Of a DNA stretch of 64,000 nucleotides, positions 35,661 through 50,200 are shown one piece after another. Origin of the DNA: Crossaster papposus (taxonomy: Eukaryota; Echinodermata; Asteroidea; Velatida; Solasteridae); NCBI GenBank assembly GCA_037893245.1, contig JBAIAA010001140.1, forward strand, positions 62,001 through 126,000, in the 5' to 3' direction. The position numbers and the translations under genes were made by a program. The notes beneath the pieces are model-generated. The model had not been told where the DNA came from. It saw only the letters and a list, made by a program, of their open reading frames with translations, and did not search any database. Numbering within the stretch: position 1 is the stretch's first letter; every line of letters begins with the position of its first letter.

Positions 35661-38600
35661 AAACACATGATGTGGGAACAGGCCCTCGAGTTAAATATGT
35701 AAAGGGAAAGAAGTGTGCATAAGAAATATGTAAAGGGAAAGAAGTGTGCATAAGAAATATGTAAAGGGAAAGAAGTGTGCATAAGAAATATGTAAAGGGA
35801 AAGAAGTGTGCATAAGAAATATGTAAAGGGAAAGAAGTGTGCATAAGAAATATGTAAAGGGAAAGAAGTGTGCATAAGAAATATGTAAAGGGAAAGAAGT
35901 GTGCATAAGAAAGCCCTCGAGTTAAATATGTAAAGGGAAAGAAGTGTGCATAAGAAATATGTAAAGGGAAAGAAGTGTGCATAAGAAATATGTAAAGGGA
36001 AAGAAGTGTGCATAAGAAATATGTAAAGGGAAAGAAGTGTGCATAAGAAATATGTAAAGGGAAAGAAGTGTGCATAAGAAAGCCCTCGAGTTAAATATGT
36101 AAAGGGAAAGAAGTGTGCATAAGAAATATGTAAAGGGAAAGAAGTGTGCATAAGAAATATGTAAAGGGAAAGAAGTGTGCATAAGAAATAAACACATGAT
36201 GTGGGAACAAGCCCTCGAGTTAAATATGTAAAGGGAAAGAAGTGTGCAAAAGAAATAAACACATGATGTGGGAACAGGCCCTCGAGTTAAATATGTAAAG
36301 GGAAAGAAGTGTGCATAAGAAATATGTAAAGGGAAAGAAGTGTGCATAAGAAATATGTAAAGGGAAAGAAGTGTGCATAAGAAATATGTAAAGGGAAAGA
36401 AGTGTGCATAAGAAATATGTAAAGGGAAAAAAGTGTGCATAAGAAATATGTAAAGGGAAAGAAGTGTGCATAAGAAATATGTAAAGGGAAAGAAGTGTGC
36501 ATAAGAAATAATAAAGGGAAAGAAGTGTGCATAAGAAATATGTAAAGGGAAAGAAGTGTGCATAAGAAATATGTAAAGGGAAAGAAGTGTGCATAAGAAA
36601 TATGTAAAGGGAAAGAAGTGTGCATAAGAAATATGTAAAGGAAAAGAAGTGTGCATAAGAAATATGTATAGGGAAAGAAGTGTGCATAAGAAATATGTAA
36701 AGGGAAAGAAGTGTGCATAAGAAATATGTAAAGGGAAAGAAGTGTGCATAGGAAATATGTAAATGGAAAGAAGTGTGCATAAGAAATATGTAAAGGGAAA
36801 GAAGTGTGCATAAGAAATATGTAAATGGAAAGAAGTGTGCATAAGAAATATGTAAAGGGAAAGAAGTGTGCATAAAAAATATGTAAAGGGAAAGAAGTGT
36901 GCATAAGAAATATGTAAAGGGAAAGAAGTGTGCATAAGAAATATGTAAAGGGAAAGAAGTGTGCATAATAAATATGTAAAGGGAAAGAAGTGTGCATAAG
37001 AAATATGTAAAGGGAAAGAAGTGTGCATAAGAAATATGTAAAGGGAAAAAGGTGTGCATAAGAAATATGTAAAGGGAAAGAAGTGTGCATAAGAAATAAA
37101 CACATGATGTGGGAACAAGCCCTCGAGTTAAATATGTAAAGGGAAAGAATTGTGCATAAGAAATATGTAAAGGGAAAGAAGTGTGCATAATAAATATGTA
37201 AAGGGAAAGAAGTGTGCATAAGAAATAAACACATGATGTGGGAACAAGCCCTCGAGTTAAATATGTAAAGGGAAAGAAGTGTGAATAAGAAATATGTAAA
37301 GGGAAAGAAGTGTGCATAAGAAATATGTAAAGGGAAAAAAGTGTGCATACGAAATATGTAAAGGGAAAGAAGTGTGCATAAGAAATATCTAAAGGGAAAG
37401 AAGTGTGCATAAGAAATATGTAAAGGGAAAGAAGTGTGCATAAGAAATATGTAAAGGGAAAGAAGTGTGCATAATAAATATGTAAAAGGAAGGAAGTGTG
37501 CATAAGAAATATGTAAAGGGAAAGAAGTGTGCATAAGAAATATGTAAAGGGAAAGAAGTGTGCATAAGAAATATGTAAAGGGAAAGAAGTGTGCATAAGA
37601 AATATGTAAAGGGAAAGAAGTGTGCATAAGAAATATGTAAAGGGAAAGAAGTGTGCATAAGAAATATGTAAAGGGAAAGAAGTGTGCATAAGAAATATGT
37701 AAAGGAAAAGAAGTGTGCATAAGAAATATGTAAAGGGAAAGAAGTGTGCATAAGAAATATGTAAAGGGAAAGAAGTGTGCATAAGAAATATGTAAAGGGA
37801 AAGAAGTGTGCATAAGAAATATGTAAAGGGAAAGAAGTGTGCATAAGAAATAAACACATGATGTCGGGACAAGCCCTCGAGTTAAATATGTAAAGGGAAA
37901 GAAGTGTGCATAAGAAAAAATAAAGGGAAAGAAGTGTGCATAAGAAATATGTAAAGGGAAAGCAGTGTGCATAAGAAATATGTAAAGGGAAAGAAGTGTG
38001 CATAAGAAATATGTAAAGGGAAAGAAGTGTGCATAAGAAATATGTAAAGGGAAAGAAGTGTGCATAAGAAATATGTAAAGGGAAATATGTGTGCATAAGA
38101 AATATGTAAAGGGAAAGAAGTGTGCATAAGAAATATGTAAAGGGAAATAAGTGTGCATAAGAAATATGTAAAGGGAAAGAAGTGTGCATAAGAAATATGT
38201 AAAGGGAAAGAAGTGTGCATAAGAAATATGTAAAGGGAAAGAAGTGTGCATAAGAAATATGTAAAGGGAAAGAAGTGTGCATAAGAAATATGTAAAGGGA
38301 AAGAAGTGTGCATAAGAAATATGAAAAGGGAAAGAAGTGTGCATAAGAAATATGTAAAGGGAAAGAAGTGTGCATAAGAAATATGTAAAGTGAAAGAAGT
38401 GTGCATAAGAAATATGTAAAGGGAAAGAAGTGTGCATAAGAAATATGTAAAGGGAAAGAAGTGTAAAGTGAAAGAAGTGTGCATAAGAAATATGTAAAGG
38501 GAAAGAAGTGTGCATAAGAAATATGTAAAGGGAAAGAAGTGTGCATAAGAAATATGTAAAGGGAAAGAAGTGTGCATAAGAAATATGTAAAGGGAAAGAA

Positions 38601-38778
38601 GTGTGTGCATAAGAAATATGTAAAGGGAAAGAAGTGTGCATAAGAAATATGTAAAGGGAAAGAAGTGTGCATAAGAAATATGTAAAGGGAAAGAAGTGTG
38701 CATAAGAAATAAACACATGAGTGTGGGAACAAGCCCTCAGAGTTAAATATGTAAAGGGAAAGAAGTGTGCAAAAGAAA
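35661..38778 (+). repeat. Region C higher-order repeat, copy 2
   Basis: Runs are 7, 5, 3, 1, 26, 3, 19, 27 and 1, with the marks of copy 1 shifted by 2,913 bp, including the AAATATGTG unit near 38085 that copies 3 and 4 lack. After about 38,450 the copy has private indels: 15 bp lost near 38461, GT added near 38605, and single bases added inside the spacer near 38711-38740. The next spacer (about 38779) has lost two bases. Its right end is therefore approximate. Confidence 0.88.
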
Positions 38779-41700
38779 TAAACACATGATGTGGGAACAG
38801 GCCTCGAGTAAATATGTAAAGGGAAAGAAGTGTGCATAAGAAATATGTAAAGGGAAAGAAGTGTGCATAAGAAATATGTAAAGGAAAGAAGTGTGCATAA
38901 GAAATATGTAAAGGGAAAGAAGTGTGCATAAGAAATATGTAAAGGGAAAGAAGTGTGCATAAGAAATATGTAAAGGGAAAGAAGTGTGCATAAGAAATAT
39001 GTAAAGGGAAAGAAGTGTGCATAAGAAATATGTAAAGGGAAAGAAGTGTGCATAAGAAATATGTAAAGGGAAAGAAGTGTGCATAAGAAATATGTAAAGG
39101 GAAAGAAGTGTGCATAAGAAATATGTAAAGGGAAAGAAATGTGCATAAGAAATATGTAAAGGGAAAGAAGTGTGCATAAGAAATATGTAAAGGGAAAGAA
39201 GTGTGCATAAGAAATATGTAAAGGGAAAGAAGTGTGCATAAGAAATAAACACATGATGTGGGAACAAGCCCTCGAGTTAAATATGTAAAGGAAAGAAGTG
39301 TGCATAAGAAATATGTAAAGGGAAAGAAGTGTGCATAAGAAATATGTAAAGGGAAAGAAGTGTGCATAAGAAATAAACACATGATGTGGGAACAAGCCCT
39401 CGAGTTAAATATGTAAAGGGAAAGAAGTGTGCAAAAGAAATAAACACATGATGTGGGAACAGGCCCTCGAGTTAAATATGTAAAGGGAAAGAAGTGTGCA
39501 TAAGAAATATGTAAAGGGAAAGAAGTGTGCATAAGAAATATGTAAAGGGAAAGAAGTGTGCATAAGAAATATGTAAAGGGAAAGAAGTGTGCATAAGAAA
39601 TATGTAAAGGGAAAGAAGTGTGCATAAGAAATATGTAAAGGGAAAGAAGTGTGCATAAGAAATATGTAAAGAGAAAGAAGTGTGCATAAGAAATATGTAA
39701 AGGGAAAGAAGTGTGCATAAGAAATATGTAAAGGGAAAGAAGTGTGCATAAGAAATATGTAAAGGGAAAGAAGTGTGCATAAGAAATATGTAAAGGGAAA
39801 GAAGTGTGCATAAGAAATATGTAAAGGGAAAGAAGTGTGCATAAGAAATATGTAAAGGGAAAGAAGTGTGCATAAGAAATATGTAAAGGGAAAGAAGTGT
39901 GCATAAGAAATAAACACATGATGTGGGAACAAGCCCTCGAGTTAAATATGTAAAGGGAAAGAAGTGTGCATAAGAAATATGTAAAGGGAAAGAAGTGTGC
40001 ATAAGAAATATGTAAAGGGAAAGAAGTGTGCATAAGAAATATGTAAAGGGAAAGAAGTGTGCATAAGAAATATGTAAAGGGAAAGAAGTGTGCATAAGAA
40101 ATATGTAAAGGGAAAGAAGTGTGCATAAGAAATATGTAAAGGGAAAGAAGTGTGCATAAGAAATATGTAAAGGGAAAGAAGTGTGCATAAGAAATATGTA
40201 AAGGGAAAGAAGTGTGCATAAGAAATAAACACATGATGTGGGAACAAGCCCTCGAGTTAAATATGTAAAGGGAAAGAAGTGTGCATAAGAAATATGTAAA
40301 GGGAAAGAAGTGTGCATAAGAAATATGTAAAGGGAAAGAAGTGTGCATAAGAAATATGTAAAGGGAAAGAAGTGTGCATAAGAAATATGTAAAGGGAAAG
40401 AAGTGTGCATAAGAAATATGTAAAGGGAAAGAAGTGTGCATAAGAAATATGTAAAGGGAAAGAAGTGTGCATAAGAAATATGTAAAGGGAAAGAAGTGTG
40501 CATAAGAAATATGTAAAGGGAAAGAAGTGTGCATAAGAAATATGTAAAGGGAAAGAAGTGTGCATAAGAAATATGTAAAGGGAAAGAAGTGTGCATAAGA
40601 AATATGTAAAGGGAAAGAAGTGTGCATAAGAAATATGTAAAGGGAAAGAAGTGTGCATAAGAAATATGTAAAGGGAAAGAAGTGTGCATAAGAAATATGT
40701 AAAGGGAAAGAAGTGTGCATAAGAAATATGTAAAGGGAAAGAAGTGTGCATAAGAAATATGTAAAGGGGAAAGAAGTGTGCATAAGAAATATGTAAAGGG
40801 AAAGAAGTGTGCATAAGAAATATGTAAAGGGGAAAGAAGTGTGCATAAGAAATATGTAAAGGGAAAGAAGTGTGCATAAGAAATATGTAAAGGGAAAGAA
40901 GTGTGCATAAGAAATATGTAAAGTGAAAGAAGTGTGCATAAGAAATATGTAAAGGGAAAGAAGTGTGCATAAGAAATATGTAAAGGGAAAGAAGTGTGCA
41001 TAAGAAATATGTAAAGGGAAAGAAGTGTGCATAAGAAATATGTAAAGGGAAAGAAGTGTGCATAAGAAATATGTAAAGGGAAAGAAAGTGTGCATAAGAA
41101 ATATGTAAAGGGAAAGAAAGTGTGCATAAGTAATATGTAAAGGGAAAGAAGTGTGCATAAGAAATAAACACATGATGTGGGAACAAGGCCCTCGAGTTAA
41201 ATATGTAAAGGGAAAGAAGTGTGCATAAGAAATATGTATAGGGAAAGAAGTGTGCATACGAAATATGTAAAGGGAAAGAAGTGTGCATAAGAAATAAACA
41301 CATGATGTGGGAACAAGCCCTCGAGTTAATATGTAAAGGGAAAGAAGTGTGCAAAAGAAATAAACACATGATGTGGGAACAGGCCCTCGAGTTAAATATG
41401 TAAAGGGAAAGAAGTGTGCATAAGAAATATGTAAAGGGAAAGAAGTGTGCATAAGAAATATGTAAAGGGAAAGAAGTGTGCATAAGAAATATGTAAATGG
41501 AAAGAAGTGTGCATAAGAAATATGTAAAGGGAAAGAAGTGTGCATAAGAAATATGTAAAGGGAAAGAAGTGTGCATAAGAAATATGTAAAGGGAAAGAAG
41601 TGTGCATAAGAAAGCCCTCGAGTTAAATATGTAAAGGGAAAGAAGTGTGCATAAGAAATATGTAAAGGGAAAGAAGTGTGCATAAGAAATATGTAAAGGG

Positions 41701-44123
41701 AAAGAAGTGTGCATAAGAAATATGTAAAGGGAAAGAAGTGTGCATAAGAAATATGTAAAGGGAAAAGAAGTGTGCATAAGAAAGCCCTCGAGTTAAATAT
41801 GTAAAGGGAAAGAAGTGTGCATAAGAAATATGTAAAGGGAAAGAAGTGTGCATAAGAAATATGTAAAGGAAGAGAAAGAAGTGTGCATAAGAAATAAACA
41901 CATGATGTGGGAACAAGCCCTCGAGTTAAATATGTAAAGGGAAAGAAGTGTGCAAAAGAAATAAACACATGATGTGGGAACAGGCCCTCGAGTTAAATAT
42001 GTAAAGGGAAAGAAGTGTGCATAAGAAATATGTAAAGGGAAAGAAGTGTGCATAAGAAATATGTAAAGGGAAAGAAGTGTGCATAAGAAATATGTAAAGG
42101 GAAAGAAGTGTGCATAAGAAATATGTAAAGGGAAAGAAGTGTGCATAAGAAATATGTAAAGGGAAAGAAGTGTGCATAAGAAATATGTAAAGGGAAAGAA
42201 GTGTGCATAAGAAATAATAAAGGGAAAGAAGTGTGCATAAGAAATATGTAAAGGGAAAGAAGTGTGCATAAGAAATATGTAAAGGGAAAGAAGTGTGCAT
42301 AAGAAATATGTAAAGGGAAAGAAGTGTGCATAAGAAATATGTAAAGGGAAAGAAGTGTGCATAAGAAATATGTAAAGGGAAAGAAGTGTGCATAAGAAAT
42401 ATGTAAAGGGAAAGAAGTGTGCATAAGAAATATGTAAAGGGAAAGAAGTGTGCATAAGAAATATGTAAAGGGAAAGAAGTGTGCATAAGAAATATGTAAA
42501 GGGAAAGAAGTGTGCATAAGAAATATGTAAAGGGAAAGAAGTGTGCATAAGAAATATGTAAAGGGAAAGAAGTGTGCATAAGAAATATGTAAAGGGAAAG
42601 AAGTGTGCATAAGAAATATGTAAAGGGAAAGAAGTGTGCATAAGAAATATGTAAAGGGAAAGAAGTGTGCATAAGAAATAAACACATGATGTGGGAACAA
42701 GCCCTCGAGTTAAATATGTAAAGGGAAAGAAGTGTGCATAAGAAATATGTAAAGGGAAAGAAGTGTGCATAAGAAATATGTAAAGGGAAAGAAGTGTGCA
42801 TAAGAAATATGTAAAGGGAAAGAAGTGTGCATAAGAAATATGTAAAGGGAAAGAAGTGTGCATAAGAAATATGTAAAGGGAAAGAAGTGTGCATAAGAAA
42901 TATGTAAAGGGAAAGAAGTGTGCATAAGAAATATGTAAAGGGAAAGAAGTGTGCATAAGAAATATGTAAAGGGAAAGAAGTGTGCATAAGAAATAAACAC
43001 ATGATGTGGGAACAAGCCCTCGAGTTAAATATGTAAAGGGAAAGAAGTGTGCATAAGAAATATGTAAAGGGAAAGAAGTGTGCATAAGAAATATGTAAAG
43101 GGAAAGAAGTGTGCATAAGAAATATGTAAAGGGAAAGAAGTGTGCATAAGAAATATGTAAAGGGAAAGAAGTGTGCATAAGAAATATGTAAAGGGAAAGA
43201 AGTGTGCATAAGAAATATGTAAAGGGAAAGAAGTGTGCATAAGAAATATGTAAAGGGAAAGAAGTGTGCATAAGAAATATGTAAAGGGAAAGAAGTGTGC
43301 ATAAGAAATATGTAAAGGGAAAGAAGTGTGCATAAGAAATAATAAAGGGAAAGAAGTGTGCATAAGAAATATGTAAAGGGAAAGAAGTGTGCATAAGAAA
43401 TATGTAAAGGGAAAGAAGTGTGCATAAGAAATATGTAAAGGGAAAGAAGTGTGCATAAGAAATATGTAAAGGGAAAGAAGTGTGCATAAGAAATATGTAA
43501 AGGGAAAGAAGTGTGCATAAGAAATATGTAAAGGGAAAGAAGTGTGCATAAGAAATATGTAAAGGGAAAGAATGTGCATAAGAAATATGTAAAGGGAAAG
43601 AAGTGTGCATAAGAAATATGTAAAGGGAAAGAAGTGTGCATAAGAAATATGTAAAGGGAAAGAAGTGTGCATAAGAAATATGTAAAGTGAAAGAAGTGTG
43701 CATAAGAAATATGTAAAGGGAAAGAAGTGTGCATAAGAAATATGTAAAGGGAAAGAAGTGTGCATAAGAAATATGTAAAGGGAAAGAAGTGTGCATAAGA
43801 AATATGTAAAGGGAAAGAAGTGTGCATAAGAAATATGTAAAGGGAAAGAAGTGTGCATAAGAAATATGTAAAGGGAAAAAAGTGTGCATAAGTAATATGT
43901 AAAGGGAAAGAAGTGTGCATAAGAAATAAACACATGATGTGGGAACAAGCCCTCGAGTTAAATATGTAAAGGGAAAGAAGTGTGCATAAGAAATATGTAT
44001 AGGGAAAGAAGTGTGCATACGAAATATGTAAAGGGAAAGAAGTGTGCATAAGAAATAAACACATGATGTGGGAACAAGCCCTCGAGTTAAATATGTAAAG
44101 GGAAAGAAGTGTGCAAAAGAAAT
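38779..44123 (+). repeat. B-like interlude between region C copies
   Basis: Run lengths are 14, 3, 1, 14, 9, 29, 3, 1, 7, 5, 3, 1, 22, 9, 29, 3 and 1. This is region B order (compare 14-9-28-3-1-7-5-3-1 from 28579, and 22-9 at 27166-28171). Full spacers start near 39247, 39375, 39442, 39912, 40227, 41166, 41296, 41362, 41896, 41963, 42680, 42995, 43928 and 44057. Units of the form ATGTATAGGG followed by CATACGAAAT near 41236-41260 and 43998-44020 mark both 3-unit runs. The first 3 kb has many single-base indels. The arrangement suggests unequal exchange between B-type and C-type HORs, or an assembly join. Confidence 0.85.
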
Positions 44124-47100
44124 AAACACATGATGTGGGAACAGGCCCTCGAGTTAAATATGTAAAGGGAAAGAAGTGTGCATAAGAAATATGTAAAGGG
44201 AAAGAAGTGTGCATAAGAAATATGTAAAGGGAAAGAAGTGTGCATAAGAAATATGTAAATGGAAAGAAGTGTGCATAAGAAATATGTAAAGGGAAAGAAG
44301 TGTGCATAAGAAATATGTAAAGGGAAAGAAGTGTGCATAAGAAATATGTAAAGGGAAAGAAGTGTGCATAAGAAAGCCCTCGAGTTAAATATGTAAAGGG
44401 AAAGAAGTGTGCATAAGAAATATGTAAAGGGAAAGAAGTGTGCATAAGAAATATGTAAAGGGAAAGAAGTGTGCATAAGAAATATGTAAAGGGAAAGAAG
44501 TGTGCATAAGAAATATGTAAAGGGAAAGAAGTGTGCATAAGAAAGCCCTCGAGTTAAATATGTAAAGGGAAAGAAGTGTGCATAAGAAATATGTAAAGGG
44601 AAAGAAGTGTGCATAAGAAATATGTAAAGGGAAAGAAGTGTGCATAAGAAATAAACACATGATGTGGGAACAAGCCCTCGAGTTAAATATGTAAAGGGAA
44701 AGAAGTGTGCAAAAGAAATAAACACATGATGTGGGAACAGGCCCTCGAGTTAAATATGTAAAGGGAAAGAAGTGTGCATAAGAAATATGTAAAGGGAAAG
44801 AAGTGTGCATAAGAAATATGTAAAGGGAAAGAAGTGTGCATAAGAAATATGTAAAGGGAAAGAAGTGTGCATAAGAAATATGTAAAGGGAAAGAAGTGTG
44901 CATAAGAAATATGTAAAGGGAAAGAAGTGTGCATAAGAAATATGTAAAGGGAAAGAAGTGTGCATAAGAAATAATAAAGGGAAAGAAGTGTGCATAAGAA
45001 ATATGTAAAGGGAAAGAAGTGTGCATAAGAAATATGTAAAGGGAAAGAAGTGTGCATAAGAAATATGTAAAGGGAAAGAAGTGTGCATAAGAAATATGTA
45101 AAGGAAAAGAAGTGTGCATAAGAAATATGTATAGGGAAAGAAGTGTGCATAAGAAATATGTAAAGGGAAAGAAGTGTGCATAAGAAATATGTAAAGGGAA
45201 AGAAGTGTGCATAGGAAATATGTAAATGGAAAGAAGTGTGCATAAGAAATATGTAAAGGGAAAGAAGTGTGCATAAGAAATATGTAAATGGAAAGAAGTG
45301 TGCATAAGAAATATGTAAAGGGAAAGAAGTGTGCATAAGAAATATGTAAAGGGAAAGAAGTGTGCATAAGAAATATGTAAAGGGAAAGAAGTGTGCATAA
45401 GAAATATGTAAAGGGAAAGAAGTGTGCATAATAAATATGTAAAGGGAAAGAAGTGTGCATAAGAAATATGTAAAGGGAAAGAAGTGTGCATAAGAAATAT
45501 GTAAAGGGAAAAAGGTGTGCATAAGAAATATGTAAAGGGAAAGAAGTGTGCATAAGAAATAAACACATGATGTGGGAACAAGCCCTCGAGTTAAATATGT
45601 AAAGGGAAAGAAGTGTGCATAAGAAATATGTAAAGGGAAGGAAGTGTGCATAATAAATATGTAAAGGGAAAGAAGTGTGCATAAGAAATAAACACATGAT
45701 GTGGGAACAAGCCCTCGAGTTAAATATGTAAAGGGAAAGAAGTGTGAATAAGAAATATGTAAAGGGAAAGAAGTGTGCATAAGAAATATGTAAAGGGAAA
45801 AAAGTGTGCATACGAAATATGTAAAGGGAAAGAAGTGTGCATAAGAAATATCTAAAGGGAAAGAAGTGTGCATAAGAAATATGTAAAGGGAAAGAAGTGT
45901 GCATAAGAAATATGTAAAGGGAAAGAAGTGTGCATAATAAATATGTAAAAGGAAGGAAGTGTGCATAAGAAATATGTAAAGGAAAAGAAGTGTGCATAAG
46001 AAATATGTAAAGGGAAAGAAGTGTGCATAAGAAATATGTAAAGGGAAAGAAGTGTGCATAAGAAATATGTAAAGGGAAAGAAGTGTGCATAAGAAATATG
46101 TAAAGGGAAAGAAGTGTGCATAAGAAATATGTAAAGGGAAAGAAGTGTGCATAAGAAATATGTAAAGGAAAAGAAGTGTGCATAAGAAATATGTAAAGGG
46201 AAAGAAGTGTGCATAAGAAATATGTAAAGGGAAAGAAGTGTGCATAAGAAATATGTAAAGGGAAAGAAGTGTGCATAAGAAATATGTAAAGGGAAAGAAG
46301 TGTGCATAAGAAATAAACACATGATGTCGGGACAAGCCCTCGAGTTAAATATGTAAAGGGAAAGAAGTGTGCATAAGAAAAAATAAAGGGAAAGAAGTGT
46401 GCATAAGAAATATGTAAAGGGAAAGCAGTGTGCATAAGAAATATGTAAAGGGAAAGAAGTGTGCATAAGAAATATGTAAAGGGAAAGAAGTGTGCATAAG
46501 AAATATGTAAAGGGAAAGAAGTGTGCATAAGAAATATGTAAAGGGAAATAAGTGTGCATAAGAAATATGTAAAGGGAAAGAAGTGTGCATAAGAAATATG
46601 TAAAGGGAAATAAGTGTGCATAAGAAATATGTAAAGGGAAAGAAGTGTGCATAAGAAATATGTAAAGGGAAAGAAGTGTGCATAAGAAATATGTAAAGGG
46701 AAAGAAGTGTGCATAAGAAATATGTAAAGGGAAAGAAGTGTGCATAAGAAATATGTAAAGGGAAAGAAGTGTGCATAAGAAATATGAAAAGGGAAAGAAG
46801 TGTGCATAAGAAATATGTAAAGGGAAAGAAGTGTGCATAAGAAATATGTAAAGTGAAAGAAGTGTGCATAAGAAATATGTAAAGGGAAAGAAGTGTGCAT
46901 AAGAAATATGTAAAGGGAAAGAAGTGTGCATAAGAAATATGTAAAGTGAAAGAAGTGTGCATAAGAAATATGTAAAGGGAAAGAAGTGTGCATAAGAAAT
47001 ATGTAAAGGGAAAGAAGTGTGCATAAGAAATATGTAAAGGGAAAGAAGTGTGCATAAGAAATATGTAAAGGGAAAGAAGTGTGCATAAGAAATATGTAAA

Positions 47101-47253
47101 GGGAAAGAAGTGTGCATAAGAAATATGTAAAGGGAAAGAAGTGTGCATAAGAAATATGTAAAGGGAAAGAAGTGTGCATAAGAAATAAACACATGATGTG
47201 GGAACAAGCCCTCGAGTTAAATATGTAAAGGGAAAGAAGTGTGCAAAAGAAAT
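44124..47253 (+). repeat. Region C higher-order repeat, copy 3 (3,130 bp)
   Basis: Runs are 7, 5, 3, 1, 26, 3, 19, 27 and 1 units. The marks include the 30-bp unit (44970), CATAGGAAAT/AAATGG (45211), GGAAAAAGGTG (45509), GTGAATAAG (45746), ATATCTAAAG (45849), AAAAGGAAGG (45948), the TCGGGAC spacer (46315), GAAAAAATAAAG (46378) and a CATGAAAAGG-type unit (ATATGAAAAGGG, 46785). Private changes are AAATGG near 44258 and GGAAGGAAG near 45638. Where copies 1 and 2 have AAATATGTG this copy has AAATAAGTG (46550). Confidence 0.94.
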
Positions 47254-50200
47254 AAACACATGATGTGGGAACAGGCCCTCGAGTTAAATATGTAAAGGGA
47301 AAGAAGTGTGCATAAGAAATATGTAAAGGGAAAGAAGTGTGCATAAGAAATATGTAAAGGGAAAGAAGTGTGCATAAGAAATATGTAAAGGGAAAGAAGT
47401 GTGCATAAGAAATATGTAAAGGGAAAGAAGTGTGCATAAGAAATATGTAAAGGGAAAGAAGTGTGCATAAGAAATATGTAAAGGGAAAGAAGTGTGCATA
47501 AGAAAGCCCTCGAGTTAAATATGTAAAGGGAAAGAAGTGTGCATAAGAAATATGTAAAGGGAAAGAAGTGTGCATAAGAAATATGTAAAGGGAAAGAAGT
47601 GTGCATAAGAAATATGTAAAGGGAAAGAAGTGTGCATAAGAAATATGTAAAGGGAAAGAAGTGTGCATAAGAAAGCCCTCGAGTTAAATATGTAAAGGGA
47701 AAGAAGTGTGCATAAGAAATATGTAAAGGGAAAGAAGTGTGCATAAGAAATATGTAAAGGGAAAGAAGTGTGCATAAGAAATAAACACATGATGTGGGAA
47801 CAAGCCCTCGAGTTAAATATGTAAAGGGAAAGAAGTGTGCAAAAGAAATAAACACATGATGTGGGAACAGGCCCTCGAGTTAAATATGTAAAGGGAAAGA
47901 AGTGTGCATAAGAAATATGTAAAGGGAAAGAAGTGTGCATAAGAAATATGTAAAGGGAAAGAAGTGTGCATAAGAAATATGTAAAGGGAAAGAAGTGTGC
48001 ATAAGAAATATGTAAAGGGAAAGAAGTGTGCATAAGAAATATGTAAAGGGAAAGAAGTGTGCATAAGAAATATGTAAAGGGAAAGAAGTGTGCATAAGAA
48101 ATAATAAAGGGAAAGAAGTGTGCATAAGAAATATGTAAAGGGAAAGAAGTGTGCATAAGAAATATGTAAAGGGAAAGAAGTGTGCATAAGAAATATGTAA
48201 AGGGAAAGAAGTGTGCATAAGAAATATGTAAAGGAAAAGAAGTGTGCATAAGAAATATGTATAGGGAAAGAAGTGTGCATAAGAAATATGTAAAGGGAAA
48301 GAAGTGTGCATAAGAAATATGTAAAGGGAAAGAAGTGTGCATAGGAAATATGTAAATGGAAAGAAGTGTGCATAAGAAATATGTAAAGGGAAAGAAGTGT
48401 GCATAAGAAATATGTAAATGGAAAGAAGTGTGCATAAGAAATATGTAAAGGGAAAGAAGTGTGCATAAGAAATATGTAAAGGGAAAGAAGTGTGCATAAG
48501 AAATATGTAAAGGGAAAGAAGTGTGCATAAGAAATATGTAAAGGGAAAGAAGTGTGCATAATAAATATGTAAAGGGAAAGAAGTGTGCATAAGAAATATG
48601 TAAAGGGAAAGAAGTGTGCATAAGAAATATGTAAAGGGAAAAAGGTGTGCATAAGAAATATGTAAAGGGAAAGAAGTGTGCATAAGAAATAAACACATGA
48701 TGTGGGAACAAGCCCTCGAGTTAAATATGTAAAGGGAAAGAAGTGTGCATAAGAAATATGTAAAGGGAAAGAAGTGTGCATAATAAATATGTAAAGGGAA
48801 AGAAGTGTGCATAAGAAATAAACACATGATGTGGGAACAAGCCCTCGAGTTAAATATGTAAAGGGAAAGAAGTGTGAATAAGAAATATGTAAAGGGAAAG
48901 AAGTGTGCATAAGAAATATGTAAAGGGAAAAAAGTGTGCATACGAAATATGTAAAGGGAAAGAAGTGTGCATAAGAAATATCTAAAGGGAAAGAAGTGTG
49001 CATAAGAAATATGTAAAGGGAAAGAAGTGTGCATAAGAAATATGTAAAGGGAAAGAAGTGTGCATAATAAATATGTAAAAGGAAGGAAGTGTGCATAAGA
49101 AATATGTAAAGGGAAAGAAGTGTGCATAAGAAATATGTAAAGGGAAAGAAGTGTGCATAAGAAATATGTAAAGGGAAAGAAGTGTGCATAAGAAATATGT
49201 AAAGGGAAAGAAGTGTGCATAAGAAATATGTAAAGGGAAAGAAGTGTGCATAAGAAATATGTAAAGGGAAAGAAGTGTGCATAAGAAATATGTAAAGGAA
49301 AAGAAGTGTGCATAAGAAATATGTAAAGGGAAAGAAGTGTGCATAAGAAATATGTAAAGGGAAAGAAGTGTGCATAAGAAATATGTAAAGGGAAAGAAGT
49401 GTGCATAAGAAATATGTAAAGGGAAAGAAGTGTGCATAAGAAATAAACACATGATGTCGGGACAAGCCCTCGAGTTAAATATGTAAAGGGAAAGAAGTGT
49501 GCATAAGAAAAAATAAAGGGAAAGAAGTGTGCATAAGAAATATGTAAAGGGAAAGCAGTGTGCATAAGAAATATGTAAAGGGAAAGAAGTGTGCATAAGA
49601 AATATGTAAAGGGAAAGAAGTGTGCATAAGAAATATGTAAAGGGAAAGAAGTGTGCATAAGAAATATGTAAAGGGAAATAAGTGTGCATAAGAAATATGT
49701 AAAGGGAAAGAAGTGTGCATAAGAAATATGTAAAGGGAAATAAGTGTGCATAAGAAATATGTAAAGGGAAAGAAGTGTGCATAAGAAATATGTAAAGGGA
49801 AAGAAGTGTGCATAAGAAATATGTAAAGGGAAAGAAGTGTGCATAAGAAATATGTAAAGGGAAAGAAGTGTGCATAAGAAATATGTAAAGGGAAAGAAGT
49901 GTGCATAAGAAATATGAAAAGGGAAAGAAGTGTGCATAAGAAATATGTAAAGGGAAAGAAGTGTGCATAAGAAATATGTAAAGTGAAAGAAGTGTGCATA
50001 AGAAATATGTAAAGGGAAAGAAGTGTGCATAAGAAATATGTAAAGGGAAAGAAGTGTGCATAAGAAATATGTAAAGTGAAAGAAGTGTGCATAAGAAATA
50101 TGTAAAGGGAAAGAAGTGTGCATAAGAAATATGTAAAGGGAAAGAAGTGTGCATAAGAAATATGTAAAGGGAAAGAAGTGTGCATAAGAAATATGTAAAG

